Source: Pseudomonadota bacterium
GTDB lineage: Bacteria; Pseudomonadota; Alphaproteobacteria; Rhodospirillales; Magnetospirillaceae
Reading direction: 5' to 3'
DNA length: 39,148 bases
Assembly (NCBI GenBank): GCA_023458315.1
Contig: JAEXAH010000075.1
Span: 1-39,148 of the forward strand
Shown here: piece after piece, positions 23,448 to 32,583 of the stretch
Position numbering within the stretch: position 1 is the stretch's first letter
How the letters are laid out: every line of letters starts with the position of its first letter
Made by a program: the position numbers and the translations under genes
The notes under the pieces: model-generated
The model's input: only the letters and a program-made list of their open reading frames with translations
What the model was told of the DNA's origin: nothing
The model's database searches: none

Positions 23448-25130
23448 ATGAGCGCGTCTTCCGAGGCCAGGCATGGACGAAATGACGGTGCCGCGTTGCG
23501 GGAATTCCGCCTGGGCGCCGTGGCGCTGTCCGCCTATGGCGGCGCCGCCGTGGTGCTGGACCGGAACGGCGCGGTGGTGGCGGCCAACGGCCGCGCCGAA
23601 TTGCTGGCCCAGGCCATCGCCGAGGGGCGCATCAGCCAGCTTGACGCCCTGCGCCAGGGCAGCGGCCGCCCGGTGGTGGAAACCCTGCCGGTGGCGGGCG
23701 GCGGCGCGGTGATCCTGGAATTGTCGGCCCTGCCGACCGAAGACGGCCATCTGCTGGTCCTGGGCCGCGACGCCACGCTGGAGCGCAACCTGCGCTCGGC
23801 GCTGGTGGAATCGCGGCAACGCTACAAGGATCTGGTGGAAATCAGCTCGGATTTCGCCTGGGAAGTGGGGACGGACGGCCGCTTCGCCTTCGTCAGTCCC
23901 AAGGGCGCGCTGGGCTTCACCCCCGATGAACTGGTGGGCCGCGACCCGGGCGATTTCGTCGCCCTGGCCGGGGTGGCGGGCGAAGTCTCGCCCTTCACCA
24001 CCACCCTGGCGGTCGAGGACCGCGAGGTCTGGATGAAGCTGGCCGATGGCGGCGAAGCCTGCGTGCTGCTGTCCTCGACCCCCATCCTGGGCGAGAACGG
24101 CGAATGGCGGGGGGCGCGCGGCGTCTGCCGCGACGTCACCCAGGAACGGCTGCGCGACGCGGCGCTGTCGCGGGCCAACAACCGCGAACGGCTGCTGTCC
24201 TATATCGTGCGCACCATCCGCGACGAGGTCGAGCCCGCCCACATGCTGCGCGCCGCCGCCGAGGCCACCGCCCGCGCGCTGGGCGCCACCGGCTGCCAGA
24301 TCTTCCGCATCATCCCCGAGGCGTCCGATTTCGCCCTGGCCGCCCAGTTCGGCGAGGGCGGCGAGGAAAAGGCCGTGCTGGACGCCCTGGTCGGCGGCGA
24401 CCATTTCGACCAGGACATCGGGGGCTGGCACGCCTTGGCCTCGGTCAGCCGCTATCGCCAGTCCATCAACGGCGCCGTGGTGCTGTGGCGCGACCACGGC
24501 CGCGCCGCCTGGGGCGACGACGACCGCCTGCTGATCGACGACGTGGCCAATCAGGTCGGTCTGGCCAATGAACAGATCGCCAATCACGAACGCATCCTGC
24601 GGCTGTCGCGCACCGATTCCCTGACCGGATTGTTCAACCGCCGCGCCTTTTTCGAGGAAATCGCCCGCCGCTTCCACCGGCTCAGCCGCGAACACAAGCC
24701 CGCCGCGCTGATCTATGTGGACCTGGACAATTTCAAGCTGGTCAACGACGTGCACGGCCACACCCGCGGCGACCAGGCGCTGCTGGCGGTGCGCGATCTG
24801 CTGCTGCGCCACACCCGCCCCATCGACATCGTCGCCCGCCTGGGCGGCGACGAATTCGCCATCTGGCTGGAGGCGGCCGAGGAGCATATCGCCGTGCAAC
24901 GCTGCCGCGATCTGCTGGAGGCCACGGCGGTTCTGGCGGAATATTCCGGCTCGGACGAACGGCCGCTGCACATGTCGCTGGGCGTGGCGGTGCATGCCGG
25001 GGCCAGCGTGGAAAGCCTGGACGAGCTGATCGCCCGCGCCGACAAGGCCATGTACGAGGTCAAGCGCGACGGCAAGGGCGACTGGCGGCTGGCGCCGCCG
25101 CCGGAACCCGCCCTGGCCGAAAAGGGGTGA
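23448..25130 (+). CDS. PAS-GAF-GGDEF diguanylate cyclase
   Basis: 560 aa, no membrane helix. An N-terminal region (about 15-115), partly PAS-like, is followed by a PAS domain (about 125-232), a GAF-like domain (about 255-375) and a GGDEF domain (about 385-545). The active-site motif GGDEF is intact at 466-470, and the inhibitory I-site RPID lies exactly five residues before it (457-460), so a product-inhibited diguanylate cyclase is expected. The lead-in DSLTGLFNRRAFFE is canonical. ATG 23448 follows AGGGGA. The DUF2336 gene begins three bases after its stop, so the two form an operon. Confidence 0.94.
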   Translation: MSASSEARHGRNDGAALREFRLGAVALSAYGGAAVVLDRNGAVVAANGRAELLAQAIAEGRISQLDALRQGSGRPVVETLPVAGGGAVILELSALPTEDGHLLVLGRDATLERNLRSALVESRQRYKDLVEISSDFAWEVGTDGRFAFVSPKGALGFTPDELVGRDPGDFVALAGVAGEVSPFTTTLAVEDREVWMKLADGGEACVLLSSTPILGENGEWRGARGVCRDVTQERLRDAALSRANNRERLLSYIVRTIRDEVEPAHMLRAAAEATARALGATGCQIFRIIPEASDFALAAQFGEGGEEKAVLDALVGGDHFDQDIGGWHALASVSRYRQSINGAVVLWRDHGRAAWGDDDRLLIDDVANQVGLANEQIANHERILRLSRTDSLTGLFNRRAFFEEIARRFHRLSREHKPAALIYVDLDNFKLVNDVHGHTRGDQALLAVRDLLLRHTRPIDIVARLGGDEFAIWLEAAEEHIAVQRCRDLLEATAVLAEYSGSDERPLHMSLGVAVHAGASVESLDELIARADKAMYEVKRDGKGDWRLAPPPEPALAEKG

Positions 25131-25133
25131 CGC

Positions 25134-26408
25134 ATGGTGTTGGGTCTGTTCAAGCGGCTGTTGGGCAACGGCCGCAAGCTTGATTACGAAGCGGCGCGCG
25201 AACTGGCGGCCTCGGCCGACACCGCGCAGCGCGCCGAACTGGCGGCCCGCGCCGACGTGCAGCCGGAAATCCTGTATTATCTGGCCGAGGATGCCAGCCC
25301 CGAGGTGCGCCGCCACGTCGCCCGCAACACCCAGACCCCGCCCCAGGCCAATCTGATGCTGGCGGGCGACGGCGACGAAGGGGTGCGCGGCGAACTGGCG
25401 GCCAAGATCGTGCGGCTGGCCCCCGGCCTGTCGGCCAACGAACAGGACCGTCTGCGCCGCCTGACCTATGAAACCCTGGAAATGCTGGCCCGCGACCAGA
25501 TCGCCAAGGTGCGCGGCATCGTGTCCGACGCGCTGAAGGATGTGGCCGACGCCCCGCCCGAGGTCATCCGCCGTCTGGCCCGCGACGCCGAGATCGCGGT
25601 TTCGGCGCCGGTGCTGCAATTCTCGCCGGTGCTGTCCGACGACGACCTGCTGGAAATCATCGCCGCCAGTCCGGTGCCCGGCGCCCTGTCCGCCATCTGC
25701 AAGCGCGCCGAGGTCAAGGCACGGGTGGCCGACGCCATCGCCGCCACCGACGACGTGGACGCCATCGCCACCCTGTTGGGCAATCCGTCGGCGCAGATCC
25801 GCGAGGAAACGCTGGACCGCCTGATCGATCGCGCCCCCGATATCGAACAATGGCACCAGCCGCTGGTGGAACGGCCGCATCTGTCGCCCAAGGCGGCGGG
25901 CAAGCTGGCCCGTTTCGTCGCCGCCAACCTGTTGCAGGGGCTGGCCGCCCGCCAGGATCTGGAACCCGACGCGGCGGTGGCGGTGGCCGCCGTGGTGCGC
26001 AAGCGCCTGGACGAACTGGAGGCCACCGGAATCGCCAAGGCCGACGCCAGGAAGGCCGCCGACGAAACCACCGCCCTGATGCGGGCCCAGACCCTGAAGA
26101 ACCAGGGCAAGCTGGACGAAAGCACCATCGACGCCGCCCTGTCGGGCGGCGACCACGCCTTCGTCATCGCCGCCCTGGCGGTGCTGGCCGGATTGGAATT
26201 CGCCACCGTGCGCAAGACGGTGGCGACGCAAAGCGCCAAGGGCATCGTGGCGGTGACGTGGAAGGCCGGGCTGTCGGTGGGGCTGTGCGACCAGTTGCAG
26301 ACCCGCCTGTTGCGCCTGCCGCCCAGCCGCCACCTGCATTCGCGCGGCGGCGTCTTTCCGCTGACCGCCGACGAGATGGACTGGCAACTGGAATTCCTGG
26401 GCGGCTGA
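25134..26408 (+). CDS. DUF2336-domain protein (HEAT-like helical repeats)
   Basis: 424 aa, almost entirely helical. Repeating units such as ILYYLAEDASPEVRRHVARN, 'VRGELAAKIVRLAP' and EVIRRLARDAEIAVSAPVLQFSPVLSDDDLL (the DUF2336 hallmark, about 140-180) form a HEAT-like solenoid, followed by a C-terminal region from about 290. No catalytic motif is seen. DUF2336 proteins are frequent in alphaproteobacteria rich in second-messenger signalling, but their role is unknown. The gene follows the diguanylate cyclase at once, suggesting a scaffold or output partner for it (inference). Confidence 0.9.
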   Translation: MVLGLFKRLLGNGRKLDYEAARELAASADTAQRAELAARADVQPEILYYLAEDASPEVRRHVARNTQTPPQANLMLAGDGDEGVRGELAAKIVRLAPGLSANEQDRLRRLTYETLEMLARDQIAKVRGIVSDALKDVADAPPEVIRRLARDAEIAVSAPVLQFSPVLSDDDLLEIIAASPVPGALSAICKRAEVKARVADAIAATDDVDAIATLLGNPSAQIREETLDRLIDRAPDIEQWHQPLVERPHLSPKAAGKLARFVAANLLQGLAARQDLEPDAAVAVAAVVRKRLDELEATGIAKADARKAADETTALMRAQTLKNQGKLDESTIDAALSGGDHAFVIAALAVLAGLEFATVRKTVATQSAKGIVAVTWKAGLSVGLCDQLQTRLLRLPPSRHLHSRGGVFPLTADEMDWQLEFLGG

Positions 26409-26463
26409 GGGCTTGACGGAGACCACGTGCCGGGGCGCGACGACCCCCTAGGAGTGTTCCGCG

Positions 26464-29400
26464 ATGCATGACGGTATGTTCCGCCTGCTGCGCCACCGCC
26501 GTTTCCTGCCGCTGTTCGTCAGCCAGTTCCTGGGGGCGGCCAACGACAATCTGTTCAAGAACGCCCTGGTCATCCTGGTGATCTACCGCATCGGCGCCTC
26601 GGCCGGGCTGGAGCCGAAGATACTCGCCACATTGGCGGCCGGGCTGTTCATCGCGCCCTATTTCCTGTTTTCCGCCCTGGCCGGGCAAGTGTCGGACCGG
26701 TACGAGAAAACCCGGCTGATGAAGGCGTGGAAGGCGGCCGAGATTCCCATTTCCGCCCTGGGCGCCTGGGGTCTGGCGACGGGCAACGTGCCGGTGATGC
26801 TGGCGGCGCTGTTCCTGCTGGGGGCGCAATCCACCTTCACCAGCCCGATCAAATACGCCGTGCTGCCGGAATTGCTGGCCGAGGGCGAACTGATCGGCGG
26901 CAACGCGCTGATCGAGGGCGGCACCTTCCTGGCCATCCTGGTCGGCACCATCGCGGGCGGCACGCTGATCCTGCTGGATGGCGGCGCCTGGATGGTGACG
27001 CTGTCCATGCTGGGCATGGCGGCCTTGGGCTTCGGCGCCAGCCTGATGCTGCCGCGCGGCCATGACGGCAATCCCGGCGTGCGGGTGCGCTTCGCCCCCA
27101 TCCGCGACACCGCCGAATTGTGGCGGCTGATCCGGGTGCGGCGCGACCTGACCCTGGCGGTGCTGGGCATTTCGTGGTTCTGGCTGGTGGGCGCCACCTA
27201 TCTGGCGCAGTTCCCGGCCTTCGCCAAGGACGTGCTGGGCGCCGACAATCATGCGGTGACGCTGATGCTGACCATGTTCTCGGTGGGCATCGGCCTGGGC
27301 TCGGTGTTGTGCGGGCGGCTGCTGAAGGGCGAGATTTCCGCCCGCCATGTCCCGTTCGCCGCCCTGGGCATGACGCTGTTCGCGCTGGATCTTTACGTCG
27401 CCGCCGGATCGGCCCAGCCCTCGGCCGAGCTGTTGCCGCTGGCCGAATTCCTGGCGCGGCCCGGCTCGTGGCGGGTGCTGGCCGATCTGCTGGCGTTCTC
27501 GGTGTGCGGCGGCGTCTATATCGTGCCGCTTTACGCCATCCTTCAGGCGCGCAGCGACGACAGTGCCCGCGCCCGCGCCGTCGCCGCCAACAATGTCGCC
27601 AACGCCCTGTTCATGGTGGCGGGCACCGTGTTGTGCGCGGGGCTGCTGGCGCTGGGCGTCAGCGTCACCGGCCTGTTCCTGCTGCTGGGCATCGCCAATC
27701 TGGCGGTGGCGGTCTACATCTGCGGCCTGCTGCCCGACGCGGTGCTGAAAGGCGTGTTCGCCGCTTTGTTCCGGCTGGCCTATCGCGTCAGGGTGCAGGG
27801 GCTGGAGCATCTGCCCAAGCTCGGCGAGCGGGCGGTGATCGTGGTCAACCACACCTCGTTCCTGGACGCGGCGCTGCTGGCCGCCTTTTTGCCGGAACGT
27901 CCGGTCTTCGCCATCAACACCTTCATCGCCCGCCAATGGTGGGTGCGGCCGTTCCTGCGGGTGGTGGATGCCTTTCCGGTGGACCCGACCAATCCCATGT
28001 CCACCAAAAGCCTGATCGGCGCGGTGCGCGAGGGCCGGTCGCTGGTGATCTTCCCCGAAGGCCGCATCACCGTCACCGGCGCGCTGATGAAGATCTACGA
28101 AGGCCCCGGCATGGTGGCCGACCGCGCCGAGGCGGTGGTGGTGCCGGTGCGCATCGACGGCGCCCAGTTCACGCCGTTCTCGCGGCTGCGCGGCAAGCTG
28201 CGGCTGCGCTGGTTCCCCAATATCACCATCACCGTGCTGTCGCCGCGCCGCTTCGCGGTGCCGGACAGTGTCAAGGGCCGCGACCGCCGCCGCCGTATCG
28301 GCGCCGCCCTGTATGACGTGATGTCGGGCATGATGTTCGAGACGGCGCACCACCGCGACCGCACCTTGTTCCAGGCGTTGCTGGAGGCGCGCCGTCAGGC
28401 GGGCGGCGGCGCCGTGGCGGTCGAGGACGTGACGCGCAAGCCGCTTTGCCATGACCGCCTGCTGACCGGCGCCCTGGTGCTGGGCCGGGTGCTGGCGCGC
28501 GGTACCGAACCGGGCGAGGCGGTGGGCCTGATGCTGCCCAACGTCAACGCCGCCGCCGCCGTCTTCTTCGCCCTTCAAGGCCGGGGGCGGGTTCCGGCCA
28601 TGCTCAATTTCTCCACCGGCTCCGGCGCGGTGCTGTCGGCGTGCGAGGCGGCATGCATCCGTACCGTGATCACCTCGCGCCGCTTCATCGAACAGGCCCG
28701 GCTGGACGCCCTGGCGGCGGCACTGGAAAGCCGGGTGCGGCTGCTGTACCTGGAGGATGTGGCGGATTCCATCGGCCCGGTTTCCAAACTGGCGGGCCTG
28801 CTGGCGCGGCCCTTCGCCCGCCTGATCCACGATCGGGCCGGGCGCCGCCCGTCCGATCCGGCGGTGATCCTGTTCACCTCGGGGTCCGAGGGCACGCCCA
28901 AGGGGGTGGTGCTCAGCTCCGCCAATATCCTGGCCAATTGCGCGCAATTGGCGGCGCGGGTGGCGTTCAGCCCCACCGACAGCGTGTTCAACGCCTTGCC
29001 GGTGTTCCATTCCTTCGGCCTGACCGGCGGGCTGCTGCTGCCGCTGTTCTCGGGCTTGCGGGTGTTCCTGTATCCCAGCCCGCTGCATTACCGCATCGTC
29101 CCCGAGATGGTGTACGACACCAACGCCACCATCCTGTTCGGCACCGATACCTTCCTGGCGGGCTATGGCCGTGTCGCCAACGCCTATGATTTCTACAGCC
29201 TGCGCTATGTCTTCGCCGGGGCCGAGAAGGTCAAGGACGCCACCCGCCGGATGTGGATGGACAAGTTCGGCCTGCGCCTGATGGAAGGCTACGGCGCCAC
29301 CGAGACGGCGCCGGTGCTGGCGGTCAACACCCCCATGCATTTCCAGGCGGGCAGCGTCGGCCGTCTGCTGCCCGGCATCGACTGGCGGGTCGAGCCCATG

Positions 29401-29895
29401 CCCGGCGTCGATGAAGGCGGGCGGCTGTGGGTGCGCGGCCCCAACGTCATGCTGGGCTATTACCGCGCCGAGGCCCCCGGCCAGCTTCAGCCGCCCGCCG
29501 ATGGCTGGTACGACACCGGCGATATCGTGACGGTGGACGAATTGGGCTATGTGCGCATCCAGGGCCGCGCCAAGCGTTTCGCCAAGATCGCGGGCGAGAT
29601 GGTCAGTCTGGGCAAGGTCGAGGGCGAAATCTGCACCCGCTGGCCCGAGGGCAACCACGCCGTGGTGGCGGTGGCCGACGACCGCAAGGGCGAACAATTG
29701 GTGCTGGTGACGGAACGGGCCGAGGCAACGCGCGAGGCGGTGCTGGCCCATTTCCGCGCCCAGGGTCTGGCCGAATTGCTGGCGCCCAAGGCGGTGCTGA
29801 AGGTGGACCGCCTGCCGCTGCTGGCCACCGGCAAGGCCGATTACGTGGCGGTCAAGACCCTGGCCGAAGCCTTCGTGCGGCCGGGGGGCAACTGA
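26464..29895 (+). CDS. aas: Trifunctional Aas: lysophospholipid flippase, acyltransferase and acyl-ACP synthetase
   Basis: 1143 aa fusion of three parts. Residues ~1-425 are an LplT-like MFS transporter (start FLPLFVSQFLGAANDNLFKNA). Residues ~440-640 are a PlsC acyltransferase, with the HX4D motif H463-D468 (NHTSFLD) and FPEGRIT at 530-536. Residues ~650-1143 are an AMP-forming acyl-ACP/CoA synthetase, with P-loop FTSGSEGTPKG at 804-814, YGATETAP, and YDTGDIV. Together they bring 2-acyl-lysophosphatidylethanolamine inward and re-acylate it. E. coli keeps lplT and aas as separate genes; the fused form is common in proteobacteria. ATG 26464 follows AGGAGTG. The DUF2339 gene starts one base after its stop. 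Confidence 0.93.
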   Translation: MHDGMFRLLRHRRFLPLFVSQFLGAANDNLFKNALVILVIYRIGASAGLEPKILATLAAGLFIAPYFLFSALAGQVSDRYEKTRLMKAWKAAEIPISALGAWGLATGNVPVMLAALFLLGAQSTFTSPIKYAVLPELLAEGELIGGNALIEGGTFLAILVGTIAGGTLILLDGGAWMVTLSMLGMAALGFGASLMLPRGHDGNPGVRVRFAPIRDTAELWRLIRVRRDLTLAVLGISWFWLVGATYLAQFPAFAKDVLGADNHAVTLMLTMFSVGIGLGSVLCGRLLKGEISARHVPFAALGMTLFALDLYVAAGSAQPSAELLPLAEFLARPGSWRVLADLLAFSVCGGVYIVPLYAILQARSDDSARARAVAANNVANALFMVAGTVLCAGLLALGVSVTGLFLLLGIANLAVAVYICGLLPDAVLKGVFAALFRLAYRVRVQGLEHLPKLGERAVIVVNHTSFLDAALLAAFLPERPVFAINTFIARQWWVRPFLRVVDAFPVDPTNPMSTKSLIGAVREGRSLVIFPEGRITVTGALMKIYEGPGMVADRAEAVVVPVRIDGAQFTPFSRLRGKLRLRWFPNITITVLSPRRFAVPDSVKGRDRRRRIGAALYDVMSGMMFETAHHRDRTLFQALLEARRQAGGGAVAVEDVTRKPLCHDRLLTGALVLGRVLARGTEPGEAVGLMLPNVNAAAAVFFALQGRGRVPAMLNFSTGSGAVLSACEAACIRTVITSRRFIEQARLDALAAALESRVRLLYLEDVADSIGPVSKLAGLLARPFARLIHDRAGRRPSDPAVILFTSGSEGTPKGVVLSSANILANCAQLAARVAFSPTDSVFNALPVFHSFGLTGGLLLPLFSGLRVFLYPSPLHYRIVPEMVYDTNATILFGTDTFLAGYGRVANAYDFYSLRYVFAGAEKVKDATRRMWMDKFGLRLMEGYGATETAPVLAVNTPMHFQAGSVGRLLPGIDWRVEPMPGVDEGGRLWVRGPNVMLGYYRAEAPGQLQPPADGWYDTGDIVTVDELGYVRIQGRAKRFAKIAGEMVSLGKVEGEICTRWPEGNHAVVAVADDRKGEQLVLVTERAEATREAVLAHFRAQGLAELLAPKAVLKVDRLPLLATGKADYVAVKTLAEAFVRPGGN

Positions 29896-29896
29896 C

Positions 29897-32404
29897 ATGG
29901 ACACCCTGTTGATCCTGCTGGCGGGGGCGGCCTTCGTCATCGCCATCCTGGCGCAGTCGCAGGCCCATCGCGTGGGCGGCGATCTGGCGGCGTTGCGCAA
30001 GCGGTTGGCCGAAGTGGAAACCGAGCTGCGGCGTCTGCGCGACGGGCCGCTGCCCATGCCCGAACCCGAACCTGAACCGGTCGCGGAACCCGAGCCAGAA
30101 ATCACGGTGGCGCAGGTCGAAACGCCACCGCCACCGCCACCGCCACCGCCGCCCGCGGCCGTGCGCCCGGCGGTGGAACAGGTGCTGACCGAACGGTGGC
30201 TGGTGTGGCTGGGCGGGCTGGCGCTGGCGCTGGGCGGTGCCTTCCTGGTCAAGATGTCGGTGGATCTGGGGCTGTTGGGACCGGCGGTGCGGGTGTCCCT
30301 GGGCGGCTTGGGCGGTGCCGGGTTGATGATGCTGGGCCATGCGCTGCGCCGCCGCGACCTGCCCGGCCAGGTGCCGCAATCCTTGGTGGCGGCGGGTGCC
30401 GCCATGCTGTTCGCCAGCCTGTTCGCCGCCCATGGCCTGTACGGGCTGATCGGGCCGCTGCCCACCTTTGCCGCCCTGGCGGCGGTGGCGGCGGTGACGG
30501 CGCTGCTGGCGGTCGGGCACGGTCCCTTTGTGGGGCTGCTGGGTTTGGCGGGCGCCTTTGCCGTGCCCGCCCTGGTCCATGCCGCCGAACCCGACGCCAT
30601 CGGGCTGTTCGGCTATCTGCTGGTGATCGCGGCGGGCATGCTGGCCTTGTTGCGCTGGTGCCGCTGGTGGTGGCTGGCCTGGGCGGTGCTGATCGCCGCC
30701 GCCGGGTGGACCGGGGTGTGGCTGATCGATCCGTTCCAGCCGGGCGACGAAGCCGTGCTGGGCGGTTTCCTGCTGGTGCTGTCGCTGCTGTTCGCGCTGT
30801 TCCGCCTGGGCGTGCCCGGCGTGGCGGCGCTGGCCCTGCCGGTCGAGGCGCCCATGGTGCCGCGCGTGGTGTGGGCGGCCCATGGAATCATCGCCGCGCT
30901 GTTGGGGCTGGTGGTGCTGGCCGCCGACCATTCGGCGGTGGCCCAGGGCATGCTGGCGCTGTTCGTGCTGGGCAGCATGGCCTTTGGCCGCCGCGACGCC
31001 ACCTTCGACCGGCTGCCGTGGCTGGCGGCGGCGGTTGTGGTGCTGATCGTGGTGGCGTGGCAAGCCCCCGAACCCGGCGATCTGGCGGTGCTGGCGGGCG
31101 GCATGGCCGCTTTGGTCGGGGTGGGCGGTGTCGTGCTGCTGAAAAAAGGGCGACGGCGCTGGCGCTGGGCCGCCCTGGCGGCGGGCGCGCCGGTGGCGCT
31201 GATGGCGGCGTCCTATGCCCGTCTGCCCGACGCCCTGCCGGAATGGGGCTGGACCGCCCTGGCGCTGGTGTTGGCCGGGCTCAATCTGGCGGCGGCGGCG
31301 CGGGTCGCCGCCCGCCGCCACTGGCTGGGCATGGAGGCGGCGCTGGCCGGATTCGCCATCGGCGTGGTCGCCGCCCTGGCCCTGGCCGCCACCATGGCGC
31401 TGGAACAGGCGTGGCTGAGCGTGGCCCTGGCGTTGATGGTGCCGGGCATCGCCTGGGTGGCGTGGCACACCTCCATCACCGGGCTGCGCCGGGTGGCGCT
31501 GCTGGTGGCGGCGGCGGTGCTGGCGCGGCTGGCCCTCAACCCGCAGATCATCGAATACCCGCTGGGGGCGGGGCCGTTCAACTGGCTGCTGTATGGCTAT
31601 GGCGTGCCCGCCTTGGCCTTCTGGCTGGCGGCGCGGCGCTTTCGCCGCATCGCCGCCGATTCCCTGGTGGCGGTGCTGGATGGCGGCGCCATCCTGTGCG
31701 TCATGTTGCTGGTCAGCCTGCAAATCCATCATCTGATGGCGGGCGGGCTGGACGTCGCGCCCCCGCCCGCCTTGGCCGAGATCAGCCTGCACACCATCGC
31801 CTGGCTGGCGGCGGCGGCGCTGCTGTGCGTGGTGCATCATCGCGGCGGCGGCGCGGTGCCGCTGTGGGCGGCGCGCGTTCTGGCGCTGCTGGGCACTGTT
31901 TCGGCGGTGGGGCTTCAGGCCGCGCTGCTCAATCCGCTGTGGAATGCCACCGATGCCGGGATCGCCCTGCTGCTGCTGGCCTATGCCGCCCCGGCGCTGC
32001 TGTATGCCGTGCTGTGGCGGGTGATGCCGGTCGAGCCGGGCTGGGGCGAGCGTGCCGCCGCCGGTCTGGCCATCGTCTTCGCCTTCCTGTGGCTCAGCCT
32101 GCAAGTGCGGCACGCCTTCGCCGGGCCGCGCCTGCATCTGGGCGGGGTGGAACCGGCCGAGATGTGGACCTATTCGGTGGCGTGGCTGGCGGGCGGTCTG
32201 GCCCTGCTGGGCGGCGGCATCGCGCGCGGCACGACGGCGTTGCGCCGCGCCGGGTTGGCGGTGGTGCTGCTGGTGGTGGCCAAGGTGTTCGTCCTGGACC
32301 TGTCGCACCTGACCGGCCTGTGGCGGGCCTTGTCCTTCCTGGCGCTGGGCGGCGTGCTGGTGGCGATCGGCGGCTTGTATCGGCGTTTCGTGCGGGTGGG
32401 TTAG
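29897..32404 (+). CDS. DUF2339 polytopic membrane protein
   Basis: 835 aa. TM helix at 5-20, a short coiled coil (ALRKRLAEVETELRRL), an acidic Pro-Glu stretch (about 52-68), ten consecutive prolines (about 77-86), then more than twenty hydrophobic segments to the C-terminus. This architecture (N-terminal charged/proline linker, then TERWLVWLGGLALALGGAFLVK) is the DUF2339 family. Function unknown; envelope-related by its contents. It abuts aas with a one-base gap, so the two are surely cotranscribed. The polyproline run is coded partly by four tandem CCACCG hexamers (30125-30148). Confidence 0.88.
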   Translation: MDTLLILLAGAAFVIAILAQSQAHRVGGDLAALRKRLAEVETELRRLRDGPLPMPEPEPEPVAEPEPEITVAQVETPPPPPPPPPPAAVRPAVEQVLTERWLVWLGGLALALGGAFLVKMSVDLGLLGPAVRVSLGGLGGAGLMMLGHALRRRDLPGQVPQSLVAAGAAMLFASLFAAHGLYGLIGPLPTFAALAAVAAVTALLAVGHGPFVGLLGLAGAFAVPALVHAAEPDAIGLFGYLLVIAAGMLALLRWCRWWWLAWAVLIAAAGWTGVWLIDPFQPGDEAVLGGFLLVLSLLFALFRLGVPGVAALALPVEAPMVPRVVWAAHGIIAALLGLVVLAADHSAVAQGMLALFVLGSMAFGRRDATFDRLPWLAAAVVVLIVVAWQAPEPGDLAVLAGGMAALVGVGGVVLLKKGRRRWRWAALAAGAPVALMAASYARLPDALPEWGWTALALVLAGLNLAAAARVAARRHWLGMEAALAGFAIGVVAALALAATMALEQAWLSVALALMVPGIAWVAWHTSITGLRRVALLVAAAVLARLALNPQIIEYPLGAGPFNWLLYGYGVPALAFWLAARRFRRIAADSLVAVLDGGAILCVMLLVSLQIHHLMAGGLDVAPPPALAEISLHTIAWLAAAALLCVVHHRGGGAVPLWAARVLALLGTVSAVGLQAALLNPLWNATDAGIALLLLAYAAPALLYAVLWRVMPVEPGWGERAAAGLAIVFAFLWLSLQVRHAFAGPRLHLGGVEPAEMWTYSVAWLAGGLALLGGGIARGTTALRRAGLAVVLLVVAKVFVLDLSHLTGLWRALSFLALGGVLVAIGGLYRRFVRVG

Positions 32405-32534
32405 GACTGCGTTTCGTTCATGGCAGGAAACGGATTTTCGGCGGCATGATGGCGGTATTCCTGGCTTCCCTTGGCGCCCTGCCGGGAATTCTGCGGGAAT
32501 TGCGGTCGGCTTCCCCGACTTAAAAGAAAAAAAG

Positions 32535-32563
32535 TTGCCCCACAGGAAATGGGTTGTTAGGGT
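32535..32563 (+). promoter_or_regulatory. Weak candidate promoter of the sox operon
   Basis: TTGCCC (32535-32540), 17 bp, TAGGGT (32558-32563), in the 179-bp gap before soxB, downstream of an A-rich patch. Match to consensus is partial. Apart from this I see nothing else in the gap. Confidence 0.25.
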
Positions 32564-32583
32564 GACGCATCCTCTTCCGACGG

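Noticed and set aside
22602..26426. Very long minus-strand frame (1274 codons) across the GGDEF and DUF2336 genes
   Set aside because: Only its last ~234 codons (from 23306) are a real gene, the HAD phosphatase. The rest is the antisense shadow of GC-rich coding DNA with low-complexity His/Gln/Gly composition.
30125..30148. CCACCG tandem repeat as a phase-variation switch
   Set aside because: A hexamer repeat cannot cause frameshifts; only linker length could vary, so it is noted as such and not as an on/off switch.
26164..30600. 1478-codon minus-strand frame opposite aas and DUF2339
   Set aside because: No domain is recognisable, composition is repetitive Gln/His/Arg, and the opposite strand holds two clear protein families.
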